Made by a program: the position numbers and the translations under genes
The notes under the pieces: model-generated
Databases searched by the model: none
What the model was told of the DNA's origin: nothing
Seen by the model: only the letters and a program-made list of their open reading frames with translations
Source: Terriglobia bacterium
GTDB taxonomy: Bacteria; Acidobacteriota; Terriglobia; Bryobacterales; Bryobacteraceae
NCBI GenBank assembly: GCA_020073265.1
Contig: JAIQFN010000013.1
Span: 1-64,000 of the forward strand
Direction of reading: 5' to 3'
Length of the DNA: 64,000 nucleotides
Shown here: positions 25,588 to 34,455 of the stretch, one piece after another
Position numbering within the stretch: position 1 is the stretch's first letter
How the letters are laid out: each line of letters begins with the position of its first letter

Positions 25588-26991
25588 ATGGATCCGAAGA
25601 ACCAGTTGCGGGATCGCGAGCGCCTGCTGGTGCTGCTCGGGTGTAGTGCGGCGGCCGCCGCGCTCCTGGCTTGCGAGCGCTATCTGGCTTTCGGCGAGCT
25701 TCTGGGCCCGCTCTTCATGATTCCCCTGCTGGTAGCCGCGGCCTTCGTGCCCCGCTGGGCGATCTTCATACTCGCAAACCTGCTGGCCGTTGCGCGCGAA
25801 GCCTGGGAGCCGGACGCCTGGGCTGGAAACGCGCCCGCCCGGCTCAGTTTGAGCATGCTCGCCTTCAGCGGCGGAGCGTTGTTCGCCGGCGAGATGTTTC
25901 GGAATCGGCGGCTCGCCATGGCCCTGGTTCGCAAGACTCAGGAAGAAGCGCGCACCCGCGCCGACGCCGAGCGAGAATTACGTGCGTTGATCGAGGGTAG
26001 CCCATCCGCGATTCTCACCGTGAACAGCCAGGGACAAATCGCGATGGCTAATGAGGCGGCCCACCACCTGCTGGGATTCGAGGGCTTCTCGCTCGAAGGC
26101 GAGCCGGTGGAACGATACATACCGGTGCTGGCGAAACTGGTGCAGTCTAAGACGACCTTGCCCCGGCTGCGCACCATGATCGAGTCCCGCGGGCGCCGCC
26201 GTAATGGCCAATCGTGTTATTTGCAATTTTGGGTTTCCTCCTACGAGGTCGCCTCCGGCCCGCAGTTGGCGGCCATCGTCTCCGACGCCACCGATCAGCT
26301 TCGCGACCGGGAGGAAGCCGGGCTGCGCCAGCTGCTCAGCAGCTCCAAGATCATCGCCGGCGCGGTCTCCCACGAGATCCGCAATTTGACCGGCGCCGCC
26401 TCCGTGCTGCACCACAACCTGAGCCACCTGGACGGGATCGCCGACAACGCGGACTTCCAGGCCTTGGGCAAGGTGATCGAGAGCACTCTCAAGCTATCCT
26501 CCGAAGATGTGGAAGCGGATCCGGAGGAAGCGCTGGAGGGCGCCGACGTCAGCGAGGTGCTGGAGGAATTACGCTTGATCGTAACGCAGGCCTTCGACGA
26601 GGCCGGCGCGCGCCTGGAATTGGAAGTGCCGGACTCGCTGCCGCGCGTCAGAGCCAATCATTCCGGCCTGCTGCAAGTTTTCATCAACCTGGCTCAGAAC
26701 AGTTGCCGGGCTCTCGAAGGCAGGACCGGAGGGAAATTGCGGATTACTGCTTATGCCCTGGCCGATTCCCTGGTGATCCGGTTCGCCGATAACGGCCCGG
26801 GCATTTCGCCCGAGCAACCCGTCTTTCAGCCTTTTCAGCCCGGCGCAGCCGCCAGCGGCCTGGGGCTGTTCGTATCGCGCGCCTGCCTGCGTACCTTCGG
26901 CGGAGAGCTGCACCACACGCAGCGGCCCGGCGAGTGCTGCTTCATCGTGGAGCTCCCGTCCATCGTCACCGCGGAAGCAACTCGTGCCTGA
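25588..26991 (+). CDS. PAS-domain sensor histidine kinase
   Basis: This is a 467-aa protein. Three to four hydrophobic helices occupy residues about 15-115 without a large periplasmic loop. A coiled linker (RKTQEEARTRADAERELRAL) leads to a PAS domain (LIEGSPSAILTVNSQGQIAMANEAAH). The kinase part has the phospho-acceptor H in AGAVSHEIRNLTGA, an N-box VFINLAQNSCRAL, the G1 box FADNGPGI and a G2 block SGLGLFVSR. The HEIRN (rather than HELR) H-box and the ATPase sequence place it with PAS-linked NtrB-like or LuxR-partner kinases. It overlaps the response regulator gene by 8 nt, so they form a two-component pair. The signal is unknown. Confidence 0.9.
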   Translation: MDPKNQLRDRERLLVLLGCSAAAAALLACERYLAFGELLGPLFMIPLLVAAAFVPRWAIFILANLLAVAREAWEPDAWAGNAPARLSLSMLAFSGGALFAGEMFRNRRLAMALVRKTQEEARTRADAERELRALIEGSPSAILTVNSQGQIAMANEAAHHLLGFEGFSLEGEPVERYIPVLAKLVQSKTTLPRLRTMIESRGRRRNGQSCYLQFWVSSYEVASGPQLAAIVSDATDQLRDREEAGLRQLLSSSKIIAGAVSHEIRNLTGAASVLHHNLSHLDGIADNADFQALGKVIESTLKLSSEDVEADPEEALEGADVSEVLEELRLIVTQAFDEAGARLELEVPDSLPRVRANHSGLLQVFINLAQNSCRALEGRTGGKLRITAYALADSLVIRFADNGPGISPEQPVFQPFQPGAAASGLGLFVSRACLRTFGGELHHTQRPGECCFIVELPSIVTAEATRA

Positions 26992-27649
26992 CAGAATCCG
27001 CATACTCTTGATTGACGATCACGTGCTGGTTCGCGAGGCCATCGCCCGGCTTCTGGCGGCCCAGCCGGACTTTCAGGTAGCCGGCCAGACGGCCACGATC
27101 GAAGAGGCCGTCGACATCATCCAGAGCCAGCCTGTGGACATCGTCCTGCTGGATATCAATCTCGGCTCCGAGCAGGGAGGCGCTTTCCTGGGTTTGGCGC
27201 ACGACTGCGGCTTTCGCGGCCGCATCCTGGTGGTCACAGCCGGTGTCAGCAAGCGCGAAGCAGCCCGGCTCCTGGAAAGAGGTTGTGCCGGAATTTTCCT
27301 CAAGCACGAGCGCCCGACGCTGTTGATCGACCGGATCCGCTCCATCGCACACGGCGAAGTGCCCGTCCCGTTGTCCGTACCGGCAGGGGACCTGGGCCAG
27401 GTGGAAACCGCGGCTGCGCGCTCCTCGTTTACACCGCGCGAAGCCCAGGTGCTGCGGGGAGTTTGCAGCGGCATGCTGAACAAGGAAATCGCTTTTGAAT
27501 TGGGCATATCGGAACCGCTCGTCAAGGCCTTCGTGCAGCAGCTCTTCAACAAGACCGGCGTGCGCAATCGGGCTCAATTGGTGCGGGTCGCGGTGGAACA
27601 ATACTTCGATCAGATCGAGGCGGGCCCGGATGGTCGCGAACCTGTTTAA
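26984..27649 (+). CDS. NarL/LuxR-family response regulator
   Basis: This 221-aa protein has a receiver domain with LLIDDHVLVREAI, the phospho-acceptor in VDIVLLDINLG and the conserved Lys in GIFLKHE. A C-terminal HTH of the LuxR/NarL type (residues about 145-205) has FTPREAQVLRGVCSGMLNKEIAFELGISE, the last part being the recognition region. Its start lies inside the end of the upstream PAS kinase gene (8-nt overlap), so the pair is cotranslated. It should bind DNA as a dimer when phosphorylated. No obvious target operon adjoins it, the next gene being convergent. Confidence 0.9.
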   Translation: MPDRIRILLIDDHVLVREAIARLLAAQPDFQVAGQTATIEEAVDIIQSQPVDIVLLDINLGSEQGGAFLGLAHDCGFRGRILVVTAGVSKREAARLLERGCAGIFLKHERPTLLIDRIRSIAHGEVPVPLSVPAGDLGQVETAAARSSFTPREAQVLRGVCSGMLNKEIAFELGISEPLVKAFVQQLFNKTGVRNRAQLVRVAVEQYFDQIEAGPDGREPV

Positions 27650-27659
27650 CCGCGAAATA

Positions 27660-30221
27660 CTAAGCCAGGCGCCGGACGGCTTCTTCCACCTGCCGGGCCA
27701 GCGCCGCGTAAGACTCCCCCTTCACGATGACGGGAGCGCCGATCCGGATCTCCACCGGTCCGGGACGCGGCCATTTCCTGGTTCGATGTAAGACTCTATC
27801 CAGCCCTGTTAGCCGGATCGGCACCACCGCCAGCTCTAGACGCGAAGCGATCATCCCCACGCCGGGCAGGAACGGGCCGATTTTTCCGGTCAGCGTGCGT
27901 TCGCCCTCCGGGAAGATGAGAATCGACCAGCCTTCGTCCACCAGCTCGCCCATGTAGCGAATGGATTCGCGCGCTCCGGTCTCGGTCTGCGGGATCGGAA
28001 ACGCGTTGCCCAGCAGCGTGATCAGACGATACAACAGCGTGTTGGTCCAGCGCTCTCTCCAGGAATGGTGTCGCGGAGTGAAGTGCGCGTCGAAATATTC
28101 CTTCCACATGACCGGCGCGATGCGGTAGCGCCAGCGGCCCGGAAGGCACGCCAGAATCGAAGTGGTATCCAGATAGCTCTGATGATTGGCCGCGAAGATA
28201 ACAGGGCCGCGCAGTCCGTCCAGATTCGCGAGACCGGAGACCCGGGCGTGAGCGATGGCGCGGTTCAGTGGAAGCAGGATGCCGGCGAGCGAAAAACGCC
28301 GGACCAGCCTGGCGAGCCAGCGCCGGTTGTAGGTCGGGAAACGCGTCTCCTCGACCGGCGCCATGGGCCGCTGCAGATCCGCGACCTTGGTCAGCGTGGC
28401 GAAAACGCCTTCATCGATGGTGGTATCGAGCTTTTCTTCGAGGTCCATCATCAGCTCCACCCGATCCAGCGAGCTGAGGCCCAGTTCCTGGAGGGTGGTC
28501 TCCGGAGTCACGATGCGGCCCGGCGCGTACTTTCGAAGCAGCGTCGCGATGCCGGTCTCCTGACCCGCGGGCAAAGTAGCCGCGCCCTGGTGGACGAGAT
28601 TGGCAATCTGGGCCCGGCGCAGTTTGCGCGTGGTGGCCGTGCGCGGCAACTCGCCCTGCGTCCAGACCGAGACGGCGCGGATTTTCTGATGCTCCTCCAG
28701 CAGGTCGTTGGCGTGGCGCACGATCTGGTCGGGGTCGGCGCCGGGATCTAGAACCAGCACGGCATGCACGCGCTCGGTGCCGATCACCGCCGAGTCGCGC
28801 ACTCCGGGAATCCGATTCAGCACTGTCTCGACGTCTTCGGGAAATACGTTGAGACCCTCGGGGGTGACGATCATCTCCTTCTTTCGGCCGCGGACCACCA
28901 GGTCGCCTTCCGCATTGAGCAGCCCGATGTCGCCGGTGTGAAACCAACCGTCGTGAATCGCGGCGGCGGTCTGGTCGGGCGCCTGGAAGTAGCCGCGCGT
29001 TACGTTGTCGCCGCGCACCAGGATCTCGCCATCTTCAGCGATCTTGACGTCCACGCCCTCCAGCGGTTTTCCGGCAGTTCCCCGGTGAACATAGAACGGG
29101 CTGCTGAAGCTGATGATGGGCGCGGTTTCCGTAAGCCCGTAGCCTTGCACCACCAGGAAGCCGAGGTTGGCCCAAAACTGTTCGAGCTCCGCCGCGAGCG
29201 GCGCTCCACCGACAAAGAAGCAGCAAAATTTGTATCCGAAGACGCGATGGACTGCGCGATACCGCCACCAGCGCAGCGGCCAGGGGTCGCCGGCGTGCGA
29301 CGGATCGGCCGCCTCCGGAAAGCGATGCACCACGAAGTCGCGCAAAACTTCCAGCCCTTTGGGCACCGACACCAGCGCGCACACCCGCCGGAGCCGGATC
29401 TGCCGCGCGATTTCCTGGGCGCTCAGGCTGGAAATGAAAACCACCGACGCCGGAACCAGAGGCGGCAGGAACAAACCCAGCGCCTGACCGAACAGATGGC
29501 TCATGGGCAGCAGATTCAGGATGCGCAAGGGTCCGAACCAGCGGTAATACTTGCGGAAGGGAGAAAGCTGGTCCTCCACCGGCTGGAGGCTCGCGGCCAG
29601 GTTGCGGTGGCTGATGAGGACGCCCTTGGGTTCGGCCGTCGTGCCGGAGGTGAAGACAATTTCCGCGATGTCCTCGCTGCCGAGCGACGCGCTCGTGCCT
29701 TGCGGCGCTTCCCGGCCATCGCGTTCCAGGTCGGCCAGGCGCAAGATGAGAGTGCGGCCGTCATCCGGCACCTCGGGGACATGGTTCCCCAGTAGAAGCG
29801 CGCGCGGCTGCACCTTGCGCCGCAGGCGTTCAAACAGGTCGATGGACGATTGTTGGTCGACCGGCACAACCACGATGCCTTCGAGCAGGCATCCCCACAA
29901 CGCGGCCACCCAGCCGGGCCGGTTCTCGGACCAGATCATGACCGTCTCGCCCTTGTGCACGCCGCCGGCGCGGAGCCGCGCCCCGAGCGCTCCCGCCAAG
30001 CGGGCCATGTCCGCGTAGCTGTAGGTCCAGACCCGATACCCATCGTGGTAAACGACGCATTCAGCTTCGGACCGCCCGATTCGGGCCAGGTACTCTGGCA
30101 AAGCGCTGGGCGTGAGTGACACTTCGGCGGCCCCCAGATCGGGAGGCGGTGGATTTTCGGACTTGATGGTGAGTGATGCCATAGACGTCGCCATCATTTT
30201 CTGTGGCAGTTCAATCACCAT
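27660..30221 (-). CDS. Acyl-[ACP] synthetase with internal ACP and PlsC acyltransferase domains
   Basis: This 853-aa three-domain protein starts with an AMP-forming ligase (residues about 30-520) with IVFTSGTTAEPKGVLISHRN (P-loop), QGYGLTETAPI, GWFHTGDIGLLN and RGRKKEMIVTPEGLNVFPED. An acyl-carrier domain (about 550-620) has LGLSSLDRVELMMDLEEKL with the phosphopantetheine Ser. A 1-acylglycerol-phosphate acyltransferase domain (about 640-853) has AANHQSYLDT (the H-x4-D motif) and FPEGERTLTGK. It could activate a fatty acid, load it on its own carrier and transfer it to a lipid or other acceptor. The order ligase-ACP-PlsC resembles Aas-like fusions with an added carrier. The start may be at one of several nearby Met codons. 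Confidence 0.9.
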   Translation of the reverse strand: MVIELPQKMMATSMASLTIKSENPPPPDLGAAEVSLTPSALPEYLARIGRSEAECVVYHDGYRVWTYSYADMARLAGALGARLRAGGVHKGETVMIWSENRPGWVAALWGCLLEGIVVVPVDQQSSIDLFERLRRKVQPRALLLGNHVPEVPDDGRTLILRLADLERDGREAPQGTSASLGSEDIAEIVFTSGTTAEPKGVLISHRNLAASLQPVEDQLSPFRKYYRWFGPLRILNLLPMSHLFGQALGLFLPPLVPASVVFISSLSAQEIARQIRLRRVCALVSVPKGLEVLRDFVVHRFPEAADPSHAGDPWPLRWWRYRAVHRVFGYKFCCFFVGGAPLAAELEQFWANLGFLVVQGYGLTETAPIISFSSPFYVHRGTAGKPLEGVDVKIAEDGEILVRGDNVTRGYFQAPDQTAAAIHDGWFHTGDIGLLNAEGDLVVRGRKKEMIVTPEGLNVFPEDVETVLNRIPGVRDSAVIGTERVHAVLVLDPGADPDQIVRHANDLLEEHQKIRAVSVWTQGELPRTATTRKLRRAQIANLVHQGAATLPAGQETGIATLLRKYAPGRIVTPETTLQELGLSSLDRVELMMDLEEKLDTTIDEGVFATLTKVADLQRPMAPVEETRFPTYNRRWLARLVRRFSLAGILLPLNRAIAHARVSGLANLDGLRGPVIFAANHQSYLDTTSILACLPGRWRYRIAPVMWKEYFDAHFTPRHHSWRERWTNTLLYRLITLLGNAFPIPQTETGARESIRYMGELVDEGWSILIFPEGERTLTGKIGPFLPGVGMIASRLELAVVPIRLTGLDRVLHRTRKWPRPGPVEIRIGAPVIVKGESYAALARQVEEAVRRLA

Positions 30222-30385
30222 GAAAGAAGCGCTGCAACCGTCTTAGTCCTGTAGGTACTTGAACCTAAGCAGAGCGAGACAGCCCAGTTCAGGTGAGCCA
30301 GATCGCGCGCGTCGCGGCGTAAGTTGCTTAGTACTTTCACCTTAGCGCGTGGCCATCAGCGTGCTAACAGTTGGAGAGTTATGGA

Positions 30386-30402
30386 CTTAGTTATGAACTA
30401 AG
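30386..30402. promoter_or_regulatory. Inverted repeat just upstream of the PilZ gene
   Basis: CTTAGTT (30386-30392) and AACTAAG (30396-30402) form perfect 7-bp arms with a 3-nt spacer. They abut and partly overlap the AGGAGG ribosome binding site at 30401-30406. A regulator bound here, or the RNA hairpin, could control the start of the PilZ gene. Confidence 0.45.
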
Positions 30403-30418
30403 GAGGAATAAGTCTCGC

Positions 30419-30937
30419 ATGCTGCTTCACGAGTCTATTCGTGGCAGCGCCGGCCGCGGTGCTGCAAAACATCGATCGATGGAAGCGTTGGGTCAGAAAG
30501 CAAAGATTGAACGAAGGACCAAGGCGCGTTATCCAATCGAGCTTCAGCTCCACTATCATAGCCTCGCCAAGAGAAATCCCATCAACGGAACCGGCCGAAC
30601 GCTGGACATGAGCAGCAACGGTCTGCTGATCACCTCCGAGGTCGGGGTCAATCCGGGCGCCTGGCTTGAGATCAGCATTCAGTGGCCGTCCGAGCTGGAT
30701 GGCGGAATTCGTCTGCAACTGATTGCGGTCGGCAAGGTAGTGCGCAGTGCGGAATCCAACTTCGCGGTGGAATTTCACAGATATGAATTCCGAACCATGC
30801 GGCGCACGCAGCAACCCGACGTGGAGCAGGACACCCAGGTAAGTGTCACGCCAACTGTCATTTGGAATCACCGATACTCCGGAAACGGAGCAGGAGCCGT
30901 TAGTCAGCTCCGGTACGCACCTGAGCCGGAAAGCTGA
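30419..30937 (+). CDS. PilZ-domain (c-di-GMP-binding type) protein
   Basis: From ATG 30419 the product is 172 aa. ATG 30480 would give a shorter form without the basic lead, and a TTG at 30371 is the longest possibility. The PilZ motifs are present: ERRTKARYPIELQLHY contains the RxxxR-type nucleotide contact and GRTLDMSSNGLLITSE the (D/N)-x-S-x-x-G motif. The rest of the beta-barrel reads to about GKVVRSAESNFAVEFHRYEF. The protein is a free PilZ adaptor or transcriptional-output partner. An EAL-domain gene elsewhere in the window shows that c-di-GMP signalling is used by this organism. It is divergent from the acyl-ACP synthetase gene. Confidence 0.87.
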   Translation: MLLHESIRGSAGRGAAKHRSMEALGQKAKIERRTKARYPIELQLHYHSLAKRNPINGTGRTLDMSSNGLLITSEVGVNPGAWLEISIQWPSELDGGIRLQLIAVGKVVRSAESNFAVEFHRYEFRTMRRTQQPDVEQDTQVSVTPTVIWNHRYSGNGAGAVSQLRYAPEPES

Positions 30938-31206
30938 CTGACATTCTCACTAACAAAGGGTCGCAAGTCATTCAGACGGTCGGAGGAACGCCACAAAAGC
31001 CTCCAACTCCTGTGGGACCGTGCACATCTGCGCCATACCGCTCACGCAACAGGCCGCCAGGTTCGCTCGCCGACTGTCCTCAAGGCACGAATCCCGGAGA
31101 GGCTGATCGTGGTGCACCACGTGCAGAGGAGTTTCTCAGCATGCTCCAGCAGGAATTCCAGCCGTCGGTTGCCGCAAGCTGATGCGGCACGAAAGGAGGC
31201 AGTCCC
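30938..31206. other. 269-bp gap; 14-bp palindrome, no gene recognised
   Basis: No convincing coding sequence was seen. CGTGGTGCACCACG (31108-31121) is a perfect 14-bp palindrome about 85 nt upstream of the small membrane-protein gene. The last bases carry its strong ribosome binding site, AAAGGAGG at 31192-31199. Confidence 0.45.
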
Positions 31207-31359
31207 ATGTTTCAGACTCTTGAGGAACAAATCAGAATCGATGACCAGAAGGCGACCACGAAACAAGAGCGCATGATGCGTTGGGCGTTCATCGTTTTGC
31301 TCTCGATCGTGCTCTTTGGTGCTCTGTATATCGGTATTCACTTGGTCGAGGGAAGCTGA
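31207..31359 (+). CDS. 50-aa single-span membrane protein
   Basis: ATG 31207 follows a near-perfect ribosome binding site (AAAGGAGG, 7 nt spacing) and gives a 50-aa peptide ending at a TGA (31357-31359). The first 28 residues are charged and probably helical (MFQTLEEQIRIDDQKATTKQ). They are followed by a membrane helix WAFIVLLSIVLFGALYIGI and a short tail. The orientation should be N-in by the positive-inside rule (KQERMMR before the helix). Small one-helix proteins of this kind often tune membrane complexes, but nothing in the context identifies a partner. The strong translation signal makes it a real gene despite its length. Confidence 0.7.
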   Translation: MFQTLEEQIRIDDQKATTKQERMMRWAFIVLLSIVLFGALYIGIHLVEGS

Positions 31360-31395
31360 GGTTCCCTCTCCGCGCAACTAGCCGTCGACGGTACT

Positions 31396-32496
31396 TCAGC
31401 GTTGCGGGGAAGGCCGCGCCAGCACTGGTCCGCACAACCCGCCGCGAGACGTCGTTTGAGTTGGACACGACGATTCGAGCTTGGTGACGGTCTGCTGTAG
31501 ATTCCTGCTCATGCCCCCAACCAGGCGGCCACGCACCACGCTGCGTCTCAAGCCGCCCAGTATGCCGCCGAGAAGGTCGATGCGCGAGCGGTTCAGGTAC
31601 GCCAGGTAGATGCTGTGTCCGGAGAGATCGGCGGGATCGTCCACCACTAGCGTGATCGCTAGAGAAGCGTCGAAGTAGTGGCTGGCGTATATCTGCTTGG
31701 AGGCGATCCAGGCCCGGTCCGGGAGTTGATAGATGATCACGTGAGTGACGCTGATCACCGGCTTCAGCCCAAAGGCCTCCTTGGACCAATACAGGAACTC
31801 TTCCACGTTCTCGAGCGCCGGCGGCGAACCCCGGGCAAGCAGGTTGCTGAATTCGGGAGCCAGCTCGTTCAACTCCGACCAGCCGCTCAATAGCGAGTGG
31901 AACTGTTCAGCGAGGGAGAGCGGGCCGTCCTTATCGCGGTATCGGATCAGCGCCCGGTCTCCCTGAAAACGATAGCTTTGGAGGTACGTCAGCAATTCTT
32001 CGCGGAAAATGGAGTTGGCGCGTGCCGAGTAGTCTCGCGCGGAGCCTTCCGGCTCGCACGCCAGCCGCTGGATCACCCGGACCGGCACCTTTACCTTGCA
32101 ACTTCCGATGTCGCAGTCACGGAGTGCCTCCACGTCCTGCGGATCCAGGCTCAGGCCCGCCAGGTCCCATGCGTCGCTCGGCGCACTAAGCTTGCCGATT
32201 TGCCGCACCGAGGGACTCTTCTTGAAGGACTCGATATCACGAAAGCGCTCCAGAAAACACTCCCTGGAAGCACGCACCCGGGCCACGCCGGCGACCGCCA
32301 GTTCGCGCTCATGATTCGGCTTCAAAGCTTTGGAAACGACGTTGCCGCCTTCCAGGAGTTGCCATTCCTCGTCAGTGAGAGCCGCGAGCCTGCAGAGTGA
32401 ATCGGGCGCCTGCGGATAGCAACACATCGCGCCGGCAGACAGCAGCGCGAGGAGCCGGAGCACACGATTCTTCCCATGCTCGATCACATCCGGCAC
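31396..32496 (-). CDS. Exported protein of unknown function
   Basis: This is a 366-aa protein. The N-terminus has a basic start and hydrophobic core (KNRVLRLLALLSAGAMCCYP), probably a signal peptide, perhaps a lipoprotein signal with the LSAGAMC lipobox-like stretch. The mature part is alpha/beta with no motif I recognise. It includes DCDIGSCKVKVPVRVIQRL, ISVTHVIIYQLPDRAWIASK, IYASHYFDASLAITLVVDD and SIYLAYLNRSRIDLLGGI. The last two stretches read like a beta-sheet core. The C-terminus has a helix RGRLVGGMSRNLQQTVTKLES. It is convergent with the 50-aa membrane-protein gene and divergent from PolX. Confidence 0.7.
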   Translation of the reverse strand: MPDVIEHGKNRVLRLLALLSAGAMCCYPQAPDSLCRLAALTDEEWQLLEGGNVVSKALKPNHERELAVAGVARVRASRECFLERFRDIESFKKSPSVRQIGKLSAPSDAWDLAGLSLDPQDVEALRDCDIGSCKVKVPVRVIQRLACEPEGSARDYSARANSIFREELLTYLQSYRFQGDRALIRYRDKDGPLSLAEQFHSLLSGWSELNELAPEFSNLLARGSPPALENVEEFLYWSKEAFGLKPVISVTHVIIYQLPDRAWIASKQIYASHYFDASLAITLVVDDPADLSGHSIYLAYLNRSRIDLLGGILGGLRRSVVRGRLVGGMSRNLQQTVTKLESSCPTQTTSRGGLCGPVLARPSPQR

Positions 32497-32689
32497 TCAG
32501 CAAGTTCTCAACCATCTGGCGGGGCCCTTCAGCCCAGGTCGCCGGCGTTGCCAAGCGCTGCCGGTCCGGCTAGTTTGTGTGAAATCGCGCAGCCAATTCT
32601 GAGCCATAGCGCTCATGGAAGCTTGGAAACTGGCCCGAGACGGCGCGTCCGTGCGTGCGCCCCTTTTGGCTTCGGACTTGCACCTGCCG

Positions 32690-34450
32690 ATGAAGAACAA
32701 CCCGATGCTGAACGAAGAAGTCGCCCGCATCTTCGAAAACATGGCGCGCGTCCTGGCGTTCAAGGGTCAAGACCGCTTCCGCATCATGGCCTATGAACGA
32801 GCCGCCGTGTCGCTGCGTGACCTGGAAGAGGACCTGGCCGTGATCGCCGAAGCGGGCCATCTGCAAGAGATTCCGGGCATCGGCCATGACCTGGCGGAAA
32901 TGATCGAAGAGTATGTCAAGACCCGGTCCATCCGCCGCTACCAGCGCGAATGCCGCGGCATTCCCGAAGGGCTTATCGAGTTGATGGCTATTCCCGGGCT
33001 CGGCCCCAAGACGCTGGCGCTGCTCTCCAAACGTTGCCGCGTGAAAGATTTCGACAGCCTGAAGCAGGCCATCGACAAGGGAACGCTCTCGCGCCTGCCC
33101 GGATTTGGCCAGAAGAAGATCGACAATCTGAGGCGCGGCATCGACCTGTGGCTTGGGGGCAAGCAGCGCATGCTGCTGGGCGTGGCTATGCCTCTGGCCG
33201 AAGACCTTCTCGAAAACTTGCGGAAGATCCGCCTGGTGGAACGCGCCGACGTTGCAGGCTCCATCCGGCGGCGTCGCGAAACCATTGGCGACATGGATGT
33301 GCTGATCATCTCCCGCGACAGCCCGCGCGCGCTCGAACAAGCCGTGAAGCTGCCGGTGGTCAAGCAGGTGCTTGCGCTGGGAGACACGCGCGCGACCGTA
33401 ATGATCGAAGGCGGCATTCAGGTGGATATCCGTTCCATGCCGGAAGAATCCTACGGAGCGGCGCTGCAGTATTTCACCGGATCCAAGCAGCACAACGTGC
33501 ATCTGCGGCTGCTCGGCCGCGAGCGCGGGTTGAAGATCAACGAGTACGGAGTCTTCCGCGGAAACAAGCGTCTGGGAGGCAAGGACGAGAACGAAGTCTA
33601 CGGCTTGCTCAAGATGCCGCTGATCGCTCCGGAACTTCGCGAGGACCGCGGCGAGATAGAAGCCGCGCTCGAGGAGCGCCTGCCCAAGCTCATCGACGTC
33701 GGCGATCTCAAGGGCGACCTGCACACTCACACCACCTTTTCGGATGGAAAGGCGACGCTCGAGGAAATGGTGGAGCATGCCGCCGAGCTAGGCTACGAAT
33801 ACATCGCGCTCACGGATCATTCCCCTTCGGAACGCATCGCGCGCGGGCTGGACTTGGACCGCCTGGAGCAGAAAATGGAAGAGATCGAGCGGCTGCGCAA
33901 GAAGAGGGGTAATCGAAAACCGCACATCCTGTGCGGCGCGGAGGTGGACATCCTGGCGGACGGAAAGCTCGACTACCCGGATGAGATCCTGGCTCGTCTG
34001 GATGTCGTCGTCGCAGCGGTGCATTCCGCATTCCGGCAAGCCAGGGATCGCATGACGGGGCGCGTGCTGGATGCGATCGCGAACCAGCACGTCGACATTC
34101 TCGGCCACCCTGGAGGCCGTCAACTGGGAGCGCGAGAGCCGGTGGAACTGGACTTCGAACGCGTGGTGGCCGCCGCGATCAAGGCCGGCGTGGCTTTGGA
34201 GATCAACGGCTCGATGTATCGCCTGGACCTGACGGACGTGCAGGCGAAAGCGGCCCAGGCAGCGGGAGCGCTTCTGGCCATCGGCTCCGACGCGCACAGC
34301 ACGCCGCAGATGGATCAGATCCGCTTTGGCGTGTATCAAGCCCGCCGGGGATGGATCGAGCCGCGGCCGGTGGTCAACACCTGGCCTTTTGCCAGACTGC
34401 ATCGCTGGTTGGCACGGCATGCAACGCGCCGCCACGCCATCAGTGCGTAG
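32690..34450 (+). CDS. polX: DNA polymerase X / PHP phosphoesterase (PolX)
   Basis: This 586-aa protein starts at ATG 32690; ATG 32708 and 32615 are alternatives. The N-terminal HhH region has MAYERAAVSLRDLEEDLAVI and the DNA-binding GxG motifs EIPGIGHDLA and AIPGLGPKTL. The Pol-beta-like palm has the nucleotidyl-transfer motif AGSIRRRRETIGDMDVLI plus the third aspartate in VDIRSM. The C-terminal PHP domain (about residue 340 onward) carries KGDLHTHTTFSDGKATLEEM, ALTDHSP, CGAEVDIL and GSDAHSTPQM, ligands for a metal-dependent 3'-5' exonuclease. It functions in base-excision gap filling. All catalytic residues I can check are present. Confidence 0.93.
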   Translation: MKNNPMLNEEVARIFENMARVLAFKGQDRFRIMAYERAAVSLRDLEEDLAVIAEAGHLQEIPGIGHDLAEMIEEYVKTRSIRRYQRECRGIPEGLIELMAIPGLGPKTLALLSKRCRVKDFDSLKQAIDKGTLSRLPGFGQKKIDNLRRGIDLWLGGKQRMLLGVAMPLAEDLLENLRKIRLVERADVAGSIRRRRETIGDMDVLIISRDSPRALEQAVKLPVVKQVLALGDTRATVMIEGGIQVDIRSMPEESYGAALQYFTGSKQHNVHLRLLGRERGLKINEYGVFRGNKRLGGKDENEVYGLLKMPLIAPELREDRGEIEAALEERLPKLIDVGDLKGDLHTHTTFSDGKATLEEMVEHAAELGYEYIALTDHSPSERIARGLDLDRLEQKMEEIERLRKKRGNRKPHILCGAEVDILADGKLDYPDEILARLDVVVAAVHSAFRQARDRMTGRVLDAIANQHVDILGHPGGRQLGAREPVELDFERVVAAAIKAGVALEINGSMYRLDLTDVQAKAAQAAGALLAIGSDAHSTPQMDQIRFGVYQARRGWIEPRPVVNTWPFARLHRWLARHATRRHAISA

Positions 34451-34455
34451 GCGCG

